This document shows, in pieces, positions 29,528 to 55,355 of a stretch of DNA of 64,000 nucleotides; the first letter of the stretch is position 1; each line of letters opens with the position of its first letter. Below the pieces are notes generated by a model, which was given only the letters and a program-made list of their open reading frames with translations, was not told the DNA's origin and did not search any database. The position numbers and the translations under genes were made by a program. The DNA is from Diadophis punctatus similis (taxonomy: Eukaryota; Chordata; Lepidosauria; Squamata; Dipsadidae): the NCBI GenBank assembly GCA_023053685.1, contig JALIGW010000002.1, positions 256,298,846 to 256,362,845 of the forward strand, written 5' to 3'.

Positions 29528-29629
29528 ATGGAAACCCACGACTGGGAGGTGCAACTGGAGAGATTTAACGTGGAGGAAATAGCCAGCTGCTGTCCAAAGG
29601 AAGAGGGAGACACCGACACAAACTTGTAG
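29528..29629 (+). CDS. Short conserved open frame (33 residues)
   Basis: ATG to TAG frame starting METHDW and ending GDTDTNL. The same frame is intact at 60778-60879 in the unit ahead of copy D, with several amino-acid changes (Glu to Lys twice, Val to Met). It follows a T-rich AG (tttttcag) and could be an exon. No known family; may simply be unbroken duplicated DNA. Confidence 0.25.
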   Translation: METHDWEVQLERFNVEEIASCCPKEEGDTDTNL

Positions 29630-30102
29630 TTTTATATCAATATAAATGTATTTAACATCCACAGCAGAGAAGACAGTCAGGAAGATCCTGAGGTAAATCT
29701 CAAACAGCGCCCAGAAGGAAAAGGCGGGAAAAAGGGAAACGGCCCCTTCTCACCCACATCAACCAATCAGAGCGCATTTCCCCTCAGGCGGGAGCCCGCC
29801 CTCACTCAGCCACAACGGGGCGTTCGGGACCATTGTGCACTTTTCTTTTCCAGCTATTAAATTGGATATTTTCACATTTAAACTGTTCAAAAGAAACAGA
29901 ACTAAGATGACTTTGCTGTTGTCCATTAGATTGAATTGTCAGGTTGGAATGTTTTTTTTTATTTATCTTGCACTGTGCTAATAAGAAGTCAACGTCTTTT
30001 TTTCTTTTTTTTTTTCTCTTGTACCTCAGGCTTTCTTTCCCCCTCCCTTTCTCCTTCCCTCAATTTCCTATTTCTATTTTTCTTTGTGTTTTGTATAATA
30101 AA
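29630..30102. other. Unit-flank sequence with CCAAT and E2F-like sites
   Basis: Matches 60880-61364 ahead of copy D. Contains aaggcgggaaaaag (E2F-like) near 29720 and aaccaatcagagcgc near 29762. T-rich tracts follow. No gene recognised. Confidence 0.4.
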
Positions 30103-30600
30103 TATCTCAGGGGCCGCCACAAACAAGAGGGAGTGAAGCTATTCTCCAAGGCACCTGGGGGTAGAACAAGAAGCAATGGGTGGAAACTAATCAAGGAGAG
30201 AAGCAACTTAGAAGTAAGGAGAAATTTCCTGGCAGTTAGAACAATTAATCCATGGAACAGCTTGCCTGCAGAAGTTGCGAATGCTTCAACACTGGAAGTT
30301 TTTAAGAAGATGTTGGATGACCATCTGTCTGAAGTGGTGTAGGGTTTCCTTCCTAACCAGGGGGTTGGATTAGAAGACCTTGGTCCCTTCCAACTCTGTT
30401 ACTATTACTAAATAAATAAATAAGATCTTAAGACTCTAGAAAAAGTGCAGAGAAGAGAAACTAAGATGGAAGCTAAAACATATTTAAAAAAACGGTTGCT
30501 GGAACTGGGTGTTTTCTAGTCTGAGGAAAAGAAGGACCAGGGGGGACATGATGGCATCTTCCAATATCTCAGGGGCTGCCACAAAGATTTCTTTTCTCTC
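30103..30600 (+). mobile_element. CR1-type LINE fragments (two)
   Basis: 30103-30405 is a 3' end (FSKAPGGRTRSNGWKLI to the tail); 30430-30600 is a second piece of the LEKVQ...GDMMASSNISGAA region. The second piece has a counterpart at 61365-61510 ahead of copy D. Confidence 0.8.
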
Positions 30601-30922
30601 CTATCCTCTTCCCTTCCCTTCCCTCCTCTCCTATAAGTAAATAAATAAATAAATAAATAGAGGAGACGGAATGAAGGAGGTGGAGTTGGACTAAATATAA
30701 GAAATAATCAAACCGCTCTAGAAACGCATCAAAAGAAAGACCAAAACCAATGCAATTCGGTTAATATAAAACGGGAGAAAGAAGCACAGACGGCGAAGCC
30801 TTTGTGGGGAAGGGAGCCACTGAAAGGGGCCTTTCTTCGTCCTACTCCCAAGCCCATCATCCTTGGCCCCTCCCATGCGCTCCTCTTTCCCACTCCTAGC
30901 ATCCTGGCACTTTTCCCCAAAT

Positions 30923-31039
30923 ACACCAGGGGGCGCCTTCCGCGAAGGGAAGGGAACTCCAGGCGCTTCCCCATTGGCCCATTGAAGGAAGAACGTCACG
31001 AATGGCTTTCCAGAGGCGGCGACGAAGGAAGTGACATCA
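30923..31039 (+). promoter_or_regulatory. Copy B promoter: CTCF-like motif, CCAAT, ETS/CRE
   Basis: ACACCAGGGGGCGCC (30923-30937), CCATTGG (30971-30977) and GGAAGTGACATCA (31027-31039), in the same order and spacing as in copy A. The CTCF-like core differs at its second base. Confidence 0.6.
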
Positions 31040-31049
31040 CTGAGCCCTG

Positions 31050-31152
31050 CCGCTCTAGGACGCCGCACTCGCTCTTCTTAACCCCTGGGGCTCCGCAGGA
31101 AGAGGAGAGGCTGCAGGAGAGTCTGGCGGGAGGACATCCAGACGTGCCCCAG
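31050..31152 (+). other. Non-coding exon 1 of copy B (approximate start)
   Basis: Conserved block ending at donor CCCCAG|GTGAGG (31152/31153), spliced to 31508. Confidence 0.55.
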
Positions 31153-31693
31153 GTGAGGGGGGGGCTCTTCCCGAGTCCCATGCTCCCCAGCCGCCCTCTC
31201 CCTACAGGGGAAGCGGAAGAAGCGGGGGGAGGGGGGTGGGCCTTGCGGAGGCCCAGCAGGAGAGGAGAGAAGCCGGGCGAGGAGGAGGCAGGATTCGCAC
31301 CAGGCTCCCCGAGGGCCCGATCCTGTCTCCGGAGGGGGAGAGAATTGGGGCGGCCTCTCCAGCTGCCTCCTTCCCGGCCCTGCTCGTGGGGACCTGGGAC
31401 CTGCGCTGGGATGAGCCGCTTGGGGCTCTGGGCAGGTTGGGTGAAGGTCGCTCAGTGGCTGAATTCCACTTTCTAATTCTTGGCGTTTCTTTTTCTTCCC
31501 ATCTCAGATACAGAAACTGGAAGCCATTTGTGGTCTTTGCAAGGGAAAATTTTCTCCTGGGGGGAAAAAGAGTGAAATAACTTGCAGGGATCAGTCTTGG
31601 GACCCTAGAAATGGTCCTGTGAAGGAAAAGGCATCTGGAGACCCACAAGATTCCTACGACCCATTTGGAGTTGCTCTGCAGGACAGAGAAAGG

Positions 31694-39042
<7,349 letters not shown>

Positions 39043-39203
39043 ATTTATATACTACTCCACAATGCTTTACCACTTTATCTCTGAGTAGTTTAGAAAGTCA
39101 GCATATTGTCCCCAGCAATCTGGGTCCTCATTTTAGCGACCTCAGAAGGATGAAAAGCTGAATCAACTACTAAAAGTAATCTATAGGAGTTGAAGATATT
39201 TTC

Positions 39204-39209
39204 AATAAA
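39204..39209 (+). terminator. Poly(A) signal of copy B
   Basis: AATAAA in attttcaataaagtgtc, 162 bp after the stop; the same block follows copies A and C. Confidence 0.6.
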
Positions 39210-39559
39210 GTGTCAAATTGAAACTTCAATTTCCACTTATTTAAAAATGCTCCATCCATTTTCTTGCTGAAATAGTTTTTCTCATCCAGAATTTGCATTT
39301 CTTGTACAAACAAATAGTCATGATTTTCACTTTGTAAAACCACTGCCTTTTTTTGTAGCTATTCCACAAAGATTTTTAATGTTCCCAGATGGAAATGGGC
39401 TTATTATGAAAAACAAAACAAAACCCACACTGGAAATGTTGTTCTTTGTCTATGTGGCAACCAGATAGATCCCGGCTTTAAATTACAAATAATAAATTGA
39501 ATGTTCTTCAGCATTATAGAATTAAGAGTTATTAAAAACAATCACCCAACAGAGAGCAA

Positions 39560-40093
39560 CACTGTTAGCAAAGTACTCTGAGATGGAACGGACCTTTTAA
39601 GGACCCTCTTGGGGGACTCACCCAGAACCCCGCCCCCCCATTAATCCATCTAAGAATTGTGCCAGTTAGAGGATTTGGTGAAGGAGTAGATCATGACGGA
39701 TCCCGTCGAAAGCTCTGCGGTGATCCTGGGATCTGCCTGATCTTAGCCTCCATCTTCCCCCATCTTCCCTTTCCCCAAGATCACCCCATCACTTTCACTC
39801 TCCTTGCTGCCCCCCATCCCAGGCAAGCTGCCATCTGGGACTCGGACTCCTCCCCACCTGGAAAGAGGCTGGCCAGCTGCAGGCCGGGGGGAGGTGTCTC
39901 CCTCTGCATTCCCCCAAATCCCCCCATCAGCAAGGATCTTGGCCTGGCCCTGGCAAAGCCTCTGTGCACCCTGCAATCAAAGGGTTGCCAGGGCTCTGGA
40001 CATGGTCAGACCCAGGTGGAATCTGAAGTAACCAACTTGGTCTTCCATTCTGGGTCCTTCTGTGCCTCTCATGTGCCTCCCTCTCCCCTGTGG
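39560..40093 (+). other. Class II beta intron-like flank, second copy
   Basis: Homologous to 11050-11611. No beta-1 exon recognised. Confidence 0.45.
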
Positions 40094-40729
40094 AGACCGA
40101 GATCCAATGGCTGAAAAAACAGCGGCCGGGGAAGGAGGGTGTGGCCTTCGGGTAGGAGCTCCAGAACGGAGACTGGATCTACCAGCTCCAGGTGATGCTG
40201 GAGACCCAGACCCAGCGGGGTGACCTCTATCCTTGCCAAGTGGGGCATGCCAGCCCGGAGGCCCCCAACACCATCCATCCCCTTCTCCTCTGGGGATCCC
40301 ATCCTGCCCTGAGAAGGGAAAGAGACCCTCCTTGTGGGGGGGAGCCAGAATGGACACTCCTGGGGGAGTGGGCCCAATCATCCTCATGTGAGTCTCTTTC
40401 TTCCCCAGAGCCCCTTTCTTCCAGCTCTGCCAGGAGCAAACTCTGGACGGGGATTATGGGGGCCATGATAGGAGTGGCCTTCCTGGCCGTGGGGCTCTTC
40501 TCCTACCTGAAGAGGAAGAAAGGTGAGTGTGGGAGGCTGGAGGAGAGGGGACCATCTAGTGGAGAAATATTTTTGGGAACTTCTGTTCTTGGAGGGGTTA
40601 TTAAGGGAAGATTGTGCAACCTATTATGGGCTATCGATGGGGTAGGGGCTCCCCTGAGTCCTTCAGCCCATGAAGGGTCCTGATTGGCTCTTTTTCTCCT
40701 TCCAGCAACTACCATCCATCCACCTGCAG
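40094..40729 (+). pseudogene. MHC class II beta relic: beta-2 remnant, transmembrane and cytoplasmic exons
   Basis: The beta-2 remnant (40094-40260) lacks its 5' half with the first disulfide Cys; it reads IQWLKKQ, a TAG at 40153-40155, then [20 protein letters not shown] and the second Cys. The connecting/transmembrane exon 40409-40522 is well preserved: short Ser-rich peptide, then GIMGAMIGVAFLAVGLFSYL and basic KRKK. A 24-nt cytoplasmic exon at 40706-40729 has intact splice sites. Class II beta normally presents peptide with an alpha chain; this copy cannot. Confidence 0.88.
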
Positions 40730-41430
40730 GTGAGTTTCTCCTCTTCCCCCTCCTCTGAACCCTTCCTAAAAGTTATTGGAGGTTTTAAAAAAAAATTAAT
40801 TCTTCCATTTTAAAAAAAACATGCCTGAACAGCAAATTTTTCAGATTTTGGGCAGCTTTCCCTTACAGAGACCTGAAAAAGTATTGCAATCTAAAACAAA
40901 AACAAAAACACTAACATCTTACCCAGAATTTTTCCACATTTTGGGAAATTGCAAATGGGAAGGGAAGGAGGGGGCCATTCCTCCCTCGGGGAGGGAGCAC
41001 CCCAAGTTTGTGGGCTGTTCTTCCTGACCCCCCTTCTCCTTGTGACATTTCAATTTCCAGCCAAGTGACCCCAAGGCTCCCCCATTTGCTCCTAGCCCCA
41101 TCTTCTTTCTTCCTATGAATCCTCTGCAGGAAGGGAGGGGGGAAAGGGAGGGAGTGGAGTCTCCCCTCTTGATTAACCCCCTAATTAACACAATTAGAGA
41201 GAATTCCAGAATCCCCTGGAGATGAAATGGGGAGGAATCCCTGGTCCTTCCTAGCCTTTTCCTCCCGGATTCTCCCTCTATCCGTCCCTGCCTGTCAACC
41301 ACCCCACTGCAGTGTGGGCCTGTCTTGGGGGTGGGGGCTGAAACGGAAGAAAAATATGTTATTTACAGTAAAAGTTTTTCTTTATATTCTGATTTTCTTC
41401 CCCATCTCTTTTTCTACAGCACTCATGAAT
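40730..41430. other. Flank of class II beta relic
   Basis: Possibly its last intron and 3' UTR; no exon recognised. A short oligo-A tract at about 40785-40820. Confidence 0.35.
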
Positions 41431-42402
41431 TACCGTATTTTTCGGAGTATAAAACGCACCTTTTTACCCCCCAAAAGAGGGTGAAAACTTGGGTTTATAC
41501 ACCGAATGTAGCCCCAGCCACCCCCACCCTTTGGCCTCTGTCTTCCAGCAATTTACCTGTTTGCAGCAAAGAGGGAAGAGCCTGTAAAGCCAAGCAAGTC
41601 ACTTGCAGCTTCCCCACCTATAGCTGATTTGCCACGTGCTAAACTGAAACTGAAACTGCAAAGAGGCAAATAGCTGGGAGAGACACACAGATTTTTATTT
41701 TTTGCTGAACTGGCTGCAAAGGGGTAAGTGAATAACTATAAATGTCTGTAGAATGTTCAAATTATTAGACTTGTTTTTTAAAGACTGCTTTATTATTGTT
41801 CTAGAGCCAGGGGTCTCCAACCTTGGCAACTTTAAGACTTGTGGACTTCAACTCCCAGAATTCCACAGCCAGCTTTGTTAGCTTTGCTGGCTGTGGAATT
41901 CTGGGAGTTGAAGTCCACAAGTCTTAAAGTTGCCAAGGTTGAAGATCCCTGTAAATCTAGACAACTTAACAAAATAAAGAAGCTTTTTAAAATAAATGCT
42001 TGCTCTGAAGAGGCCCAGTGCTATTGTATCTTCTTTTAAATAACAGAGAATAATGTATACTTTCAGAAATTTTAATTTATTTTAACAGCTCTGTACAAGT
42101 ATAGTCTGAAATGTAACAGTGTCCTGTTTAGTATTAGAGTTTAGTTACCTTGGAGTAGATCTGTTTAATAATTGGGAGGAGTTAGTGTGACTACATTTAA
42201 GAAAACTTTCTGGCATAATGTACATTTCTCCAGTTCTTTGCTATTTCTATGGGTCAAGCACACATGCACAGAAATACACAGCAAACAGTGTATATCATCT
42301 GTGCTGTTTGCTGTTTGGCAAATTGCTGGGAGGCAGAGGCCTTTTTTTCTTGTTTTCCTCGTCTTATACTTTGGTGCATCTTATATTCCGAAAAATACGG
42401 TA
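41431..42402. mobile_element. TIR element, long version
   Basis: taccgtatttttcggagtataaaacgcac at the left and ttatattccgaaaaatacggta at the right are inverted repeats. The 972-bp interior has no recognisable transposase and holds a second, hairpin MITE. Confidence 0.75.
41808..41951. mobile_element. Hairpin MITE (hAT-like ends)
   Basis: Starts CAGGGGTCTCC and ends AGATCCCTG. 41821-41873 and 41886-41938 are perfect 53-bp inverted repeats around a 12-nt loop. Nested in the TIR element. Confidence 0.88.
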
Positions 42403-42864
42403 ATCCTGCTGTCCGATGCAAAAGGATATTTTTTTCTTTAGTCGCTGATGACTCTTTGTCCTGTTTGCAACCTTTGAAAAATGGAGGCTGAAGGTGGCAG
42501 ATTGGGGAGAGGAAGAGGATGGCAGCCTGGACCTTCTCCTGCTGAGACACCCCCCCACCCCAGTTTGCTTTCAGGGCCTCCCTTTCTTGGGAGGGAGGGG
42601 GGGAGACCATCTATTCCAACCTGCTGGCCGAGGCTCTACTCCACAGTTGTGTATCTGCACACAGCCAGTCGCACAAAGTCAGGCCCAGATCCAGGCAGCC
42701 TCTGTGGGGCATCCAGCACTCGCCTGACACAGGCAGAACCTCTGGACTCCTTTCATGCTTCCCCTCCCCAAATATTGTGCTTTTCTCTTAATTCTCTCTG
42801 CCATCCCCAGCCCTACACAGGGATGAGACAAAGATCAGATATGAGGACACTGCATATAAAAAGC
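42403..42864. other. Unassigned spacer
   Basis: Mixed-composition DNA with no conserved frame or recognised element. Confidence 0.3.
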
Positions 42865-43015
42865 AGTTAAAGATAGTCCTCAACTTACGACCACAATTGA
42901 GCCCAACATTTCTGTTGTTAGGTGAGACATTTGTTAAGTGAATGTTGCCCCATTTTACGACCTTTCTCACCACAGTTGTTAAGTGAATCATTGCAGTTGT
43001 TAAGTTAGAAGGTTA
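42865..43015. repeat. Interspersed repeat of the acttacgaccaca type
   Basis: Blocks caacttacgaccacaattga, gtgagacatttgttaagtga and gttgttaagtgaatca. Shorter relatives at about 36345-36390 and 51570-51625. Family not named here. Confidence 0.55.
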
Positions 43016-43099
43016 GAAGGGAGGTGGATTCCACACAGTACAATGACAGATTATGTAAATCCTGCAGGAATGGCCAATCAATCACCGGGCGGGGTGTGA

Positions 43100-43985
43100 G
43101 CGGGATCTAGTTGATCTTTGAATTCGCTTCCAACTCCACACTCGTCCGGAGAGTCAGCGTGACGTCACAGAGGCTCCTAGTCCTTGGAAACCTGGAGGGG
43201 GATTAGCTGAAGGAAGGGAAACTGCTTCTCCCCATCCTCTTCCTCCTCTTCTATAACTCCTATGTAGACATGGGGGGGGGGGAGGCAGAGAAAAAAAAAG
43301 CCTGTCTAGGCAAGGCGAAAGAAAACAGCCGCAGCAGCTGCTAGACGGGGGATGAAGAAATCCTCCCGGCTTTCTCTTTCCCCTCTCGCTTTTGGGGAGG
43401 GTCTCCCCCCGCCTGAAAACCAGGCGTCTTCTCTCCAAAGAAGCGCAAGGAGAAAAGCCAGAAAGTCCCGTTGCCTCTTGAAAAAGCCCCTTTGGGACAT
43501 AGAGGTGATAACTGTTCTCCAAACCGAAATGCATTCAGGTGAACGCAGATCCTGTCCAGCTCAGGAAAAAAGAGCTCCCAATTTAAGGATACTTAGCATT
43601 TTCTCAGAGGTTCCTTTGTGCACCCGTGTGGAGAGTCTGCATTCCCATCACCTGTAACACCTTGTGAAATACAGATATTGGTCCCGTTTTATAGATAGGA
43701 AATTGAAGCTGGGAGAGAGAGAGACCATCCTGTGTGAAATTTAAAACTACATCACTTCTTCTTCCTTGAGGATATAGTATTCATTTGAATATTTCCACGG
43801 AAGACCTAGTATTTCAAATAGTCCTATTTACCCCCACACACAGATTCCTTCTCAACGTTTTATGGATTATTACCTGTGACCGAAGCTAGCATCTCCTGAA
43901 TGTATCAATCTTAGTCTAGATGTTTAACTCCGATCCTTATCAGATTCTGAGCAGATAACCTGTTTCTGAATAACACCACTTAGAG
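43100..43985. other. GC-rich promoter-like stretch, no gene recognised
   Basis: A perfect CRE, TGACGTCA, lies at 43160-43167 in agcgtgacgtcacagagg. Downstream purine-rich DNA has only overlapping, unsupported frames. Confidence 0.35.
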
Positions 43986-43989
43986 ACTC

Positions 43990-44230
43990 TGCTTAGAAAC
44001 GATTTGATTTGCAGGGGCAACTGGAGCTTCTCCGGAGGGAGGGCCTGGGGGGTGATGGGAGGGAAAGGTCAGCCCCACTGCCTGGGCATCCCCCAGAGGC
44101 AGAGGGGGCATCCCCACAGTCAGGGAGGGGCTGGGAGGCCAAAGGGCTGCAGCTGAAAGAGGCTGAATCCAGGAAAGGCTCTTTCTCCAAGATTCCTCAG
44201 GGGGAAATCTACTTTTTCATAGTCTGAGTA
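43990..44230 (-). repeat. Inverted copy of part of the 26.9-27.1 kb segment
   Basis: The reverse complement matches about 26930-27100 (gattcggcctctttcagc, cagccctttggcctccc). Shows that the class II flank was duplicated in both orientations. Confidence 0.65.
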
Positions 44231-44764
44231 TCCAAAGGAGGGAGGGAAGGGAGGAAGGGATTCCTACTTCCTCCCCTCTGATTTCCACCCCCCCCCCCAA
44301 TTGAGATCCACAAGAGCGCTTCTTGAATGAAACCCAACCTGCTATTTGTGTTGGGTCAGAAAACCCCACAGCGCTGGGGTAAATCCTGCCCTCCGGCAGC
44401 CCCTTTGCTAGAAAGGGAGCAAAAGGCAGAAGCTTTTGGGAGGGGCGGGCAGGGCAGTGACCCCCACATGATTGGGGAAGGGGCACTCCCACCCAGGAAA
44501 TGTGTATGTGTGAAGGCGCTGAAGGACCCCCCAGTCAGCCGACTCAGAGACCCTCAAGTCCTCGAGGGCTATGGGGCTGCGCCTCCACGTTGTTCATTCA
44601 TTGCAGCCCCCATCTTCAGGTACAATCAGGGGGGCGCAAAAGGAAGTCCACATTCCCCTCCGGAGCTGGCATGAAGCCCCCCCCCCCTAGAATGCAGCCC
44701 CCCCCACTGAAGGGACCCCCCCCCTTTCTCCGCTTCTCTCTGTGCCGAACTCTCCTCCATCGGG

Positions 44765-44827
44765 TGAAGTCAAGGGAGACTCTGCCCGGAGACCGATGAC
44801 GCAGCAGAGGGGAGAATTCCAATTGGT
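44765..44827 (+). promoter_or_regulatory. MHC S-X-Y-like promoter module, copy 3
   Basis: GAAGTCAAGGGAGACTCTGC (S-like), CCCGGAGACCGATGACGC (44785-44802) and CCAATTGG (44819-44826). X-Y spacing is the same 32 bases as at 29.3 kb. It lies upstream of zinc-finger copy C. Confidence 0.58.
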
Positions 44828-46130
44828 CCTTTTTCTCCTTCTGGCCTCTCCCTAATCCGAAGTTCGAGCATGCACCCCCACCCCCATCCAGACCCACCGA
44901 TTCCTCCTCTGGGGCTGGGAGCAACGGCGTCTTTTTCCCTTCTCTTTGGGGGCGCTTGTGGGGCAGCAGCATCCCTGGGCTCCCCCAATGCCTCTGCTTT
45001 GAGGCGGCCGCCCGCTCTGCCTCTTTCCACGGCGCCCCTCCCGTGCACCGGCTCCCTCGCCAGGGCTGCGCTTCTGGGGCAGGGAGGAGCCGGACCCAGA
45101 CGCTTCTGGGGCCCCACTCCTCCCCTACTCCGCTGCCGGTCACCCCCTGCGAAGAATGCAAGGGGGGCGTCTGGGTCCAGCTCAGCCGGCCTCTCCTCCA
45201 CTCGCAGCCGCCTGGGCTCCAACCGCCACAGACTGATCCGCCATTTGTTTTTTCTTTTTAAACCAAAAAGGCTCAAGGGAAAAAAAACACACCCCGTTTT
45301 CCTTCAGAATCAGCCGAGAAGAATCCTTCGGCTGACATTTGTGCTGCCAACAACCACGGAATGAAAGGAGGTGAATGGAGGGAAGCGTCGATCGAGGCCC
45401 GCTTCAATCGGCCAGGCGAAGCTCCGAGTGGGAAAAAGGCCGCCGGGCACACACGAGTTCCACGCCGCTGCCAGGCCCGCTTCACTTGCAGAGGCCGAGA
45501 AGGGGGTCGCCAAGGACGGACACGGCTTCCCCTCCAGCCCAGAGAGGTTCTGGCAGCCTCCTCGCCCCCCCCCCCCGGGATCCCCTGTGTCTGGAAGGGA
45601 GTAGATCCCCACCACCGGTTGATCTTTAGCCTGAGAGGAGGGGGGGATCCATGAGGAGGCTCCCCTCCCCCCAGCCTTCCTTTCCTCCAAAGGGCTTCAG
45701 CTTCCCAGTGGCGCCTCGTGAGGCGAATTTCCCCCTCAATCCCTACGTGGAAATGGGATTTTTTTTTCTCCTCATAGTTCAGCTTTCTCTTCCTTTTCCA
45801 CGATCTCCCTTTCTGAGTTTTGCAATTCCACCTTTTCTCCAGCCGGAGATGAGACGCCATTTCCCCCCTCTTCACTTCCCAATGAAGGAGCCTCGTTATG
45901 AGGTAAAATTTCTGGACTACCCAGAGATTTCAAGCTTTTCCTCCATTGTGGAGCCTTTTTCCTCCTTCCTCCTTTTCTCCTCAGTCTCTTTCCGGGGCCA
46001 CCAGAGACGGATCATCTGAGAAAGGCAGCTGCATGGATCGAATTAAAGAAATAAAAAGACAAATGGATAAAAAAACCTCCAATCCTTTTCCTGGTTGTGG
46101 CTTCCCTGCCTGCCTCCCACCTTCCTCCCC
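44828..46130. other. CpG-rich stretch upstream of copy C, no gene recognised
   Basis: High GC and CpG density from about 44900 to 45660, then a region homologous to the left edge of the window. Several frames are open on both strands, as expected at this composition, and none resembles a known family. Confidence 0.4.
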
Positions 46131-46439
46131 TTCAGGCCGGAGTTCGCGGGTTTCCCAGAGAGCCTCCCGGTCCTCGTCTTCTAACCGCCCGGCCGTTTCT
46201 GACAGGATTTTGAGGCCTCCTCCAACCTCCGCGGAAGCTTCAGGGCGGCTATCCTTGAGGGAAGCGAGTTCAAATCCTCCAAAGAATTGGGAAAAGAAGC
46301 GCAGACGTCAAAGCCTTTGTCTGACAGGGAGTCATAGAGGGGCCTTTCTTCCCCTACTCCCATGCCCATCATCCTTATCCTCTCCCTTTCCCCTCTCATT
46401 TCGCTCTTTCCCGCCCTTTCTATGATCCTGGCTCTAAAT

Positions 46440-46556
46440 CCACCAGGGGGCGCCCTCTGCCAAGGGAAGGGAACTCCAGACGCTTCCCCATTGGCCCACC
46501 GGAGGGCGAACGTCACGGGTGGCTTTCCAGAGGAGGCTGAGCAGGAAGTGACATCA
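46440..46556 (+). promoter_or_regulatory. Copy C promoter: CTCF-like motif, CCAAT, ETS/CRE
   Basis: CCACCAGGGGGCGCC (46440-46455), CCATTGG (46488-46494) and GGAAGTGACATCA (46544-46556), same layout as copies A, B and D. Confidence 0.62.
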
Positions 46557-46569
46557 CAGCCTTGACGCT

Positions 46570-46665
46570 CTAGGACGCAACACTCGCTCTCCTTAAACCC
46601 TGGTGCTCGATGAGATGGAGAGGCTGCGGGAGAGTCTGGCGGGAGGACATCCAGACGTGCCCCAG
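46570..46665 (+). other. Non-coding exon 1 of copy C (approximate start)
   Basis: Conserved block ending at donor CCCCAG|GTGAGG (46665/46666), spliced to 47675 across an intron enlarged by a LINE. Confidence 0.55.
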
Positions 46666-46967
46666 GTGAGGCTCTTCCTGGGATCCATGCTCCCCAGCCG
46701 CCTGGGGGGGTTCCCTGCAGGAAGAAGCGGGGATGCCGGAAAGCGGCGAGGATCTGGGGAAGAGTCCGAGTGGGGAGGGGGAGTGGAGGGGAGGCCTTGC
46801 GGAGACCCAGCAGGAGAGGAGAGAAGCCGGGCGAGGAGGAGGCAGGATTCGCACCAGGCTCCCCGAGGGTCCGATCCTGTCTCCGGAGGGGGAGAGAAGC
46901 GGGGCGGCCTCTCCAGCTGCCTCCTTCCCGGCCCTGCTCGGGGGACCTCGGCCCTGCGCTGGGATTT

Positions 46968-47574
46968 ATTTATTTTATTAAATTTATATGATGCCCAACT
47001 CACAAAAGACTCTGGGCGGCTTAACAACATAATAAATATTAAAAACATCATTAAACATTAAAACAATTAAAACAATTTAAAAACCCATGCATATCATTTC
47101 ATGACCAGATCTCGCCGATTACAATCGCGAGATCAACAGCCCGAGGCCTGCTGGAAAAGCTACATCTTTATAGCTTTTCGGAAGGCCAATCTGGTAGGGG
47201 CAGTCTGGATCTCCGGAGGTAGCTGGTTCCAGAGAGCCGGGGGAGCCACAGAGAAGGCCCTCCCTTGCAGGCCTGCCAGCCAGCACTGCTTAGCTGACAA
47301 GACCCTGTGGAGGAGACCAACCCTGTGGGATCTCACCGGTCGCTGGGAGCTGTGTAGCAGAAGGCGGTGTCGAAGATAACCTGGCCCTAAGCCATGTAGG
47401 GCTTTAAAGGTAATGAGCAACACCTTGAATTGTGTCTGGAGACCAATAGAGCCAGTGCAGCTCGCGGAGGATGAGTGTAATGTGCGTGTACCTAAGTGCA
47501 CCCACGATAGCTCGCGCAGCTGCATTCTGGACCAATTGTAGTCTCCAAGAACTCTTCAAGGGTAGCCCCAATGG
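46968..47574 (-). mobile_element. L2-like LINE fragment
   Basis: Minus strand reads a reverse-transcriptase C-terminal signature (FKVLLITFKALHGLGPGYL, FSVAPPALWNQLPPEI) and ends in an AT-rich tail at 46968. It interrupts the sequence gctggga/tgagccgcttgg that is continuous in copies A, B and D, so it is specific to copy C. Confidence 0.8.
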
Positions 47575-47863
47575 ATGAGCCGCTTGGGGCTCCGGGCAGG
47601 TTGGGTGAAGGTCGCTCAGTGGCTGAATTCCACTTTCTAATTCTTGGCGTTTTTTCTTCTTCTTCCCATCTCAGATACAGAAACTGGAAGCAATTTGTGG
47701 TCTTTGCAAGGCAACATTTTCTCCTGGGGAAAAAAAAGAAGGCAGAATAACTTATAGGGATCAGTCCTGCGGCCCTAGAAATGGTCCTGTGAAGGAAAAG
47801 GCGTCTGAAGATCCACAAGAGTCCTTGGACCCATTTGGAGTTGCTCTGCAGGACAGAGAAAGG

Positions 47864-55050
<7,187 letters not shown>

Positions 55051-55208
55051 ATTTATACACTACTCCACAATGTTTAACCACTTTATCTCTGAGCAATTTA
55101 CAAAGTCAGCTTATTGTCCCCAGCAATCTGGTTCCTCATTTTAGCGACGTCAGAAGTGTGAAAGGCTGAATCAACTACTAAAAGTAATCTCTACAAGTTG
55201 ATGTTTTC

Positions 55209-55214
55209 AATAAA
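55209..55214 (+). terminator. Poly(A) signal of copy C
   Basis: AATAAA in tgttttcaataaaatgtc, 159 bp after the stop. Confidence 0.6.
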
Positions 55215-55294
55215 ATGTCAAATTGAAACTTTTCAATTTCCACTTATTTAAAAATGCTCCATCCATTTTCTTGCTGAAATATTTTTTCTCTCAT

Positions 55295-55355
55295 CAAGAG
55301 CGCTCGCCAGGTGGGCATGCCAGCCTGGAGGCCCCCATCATCATCCAGTGGGGAA
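55295..55355 (+). pseudogene. MHC class II beta, tiny beta-2 end fragment
   Basis: ggtgggcatgccagcctggaggcccc... reads VGHASLEAP and ends at an IQWG-like tail, the last residues of a beta-2 domain, cut by a copia LTR. It is the third copy of class II debris behind a zinc-finger gene. Confidence 0.7.

Noticed and set aside
31619..31693. Upstream extension of the SCAN frame in copy B (also C and D)
   Set aside because: The extension has no ATG; copy A carries a two-base insertion there, which points to untranslated sequence.
43154..45875. Many overlapping frames of 100-200 codons on both strands
   Set aside because: CpG-rich DNA with few stop codons; no frame is conserved with the homologous segments at 26-29 kb and none resembles a known domain.
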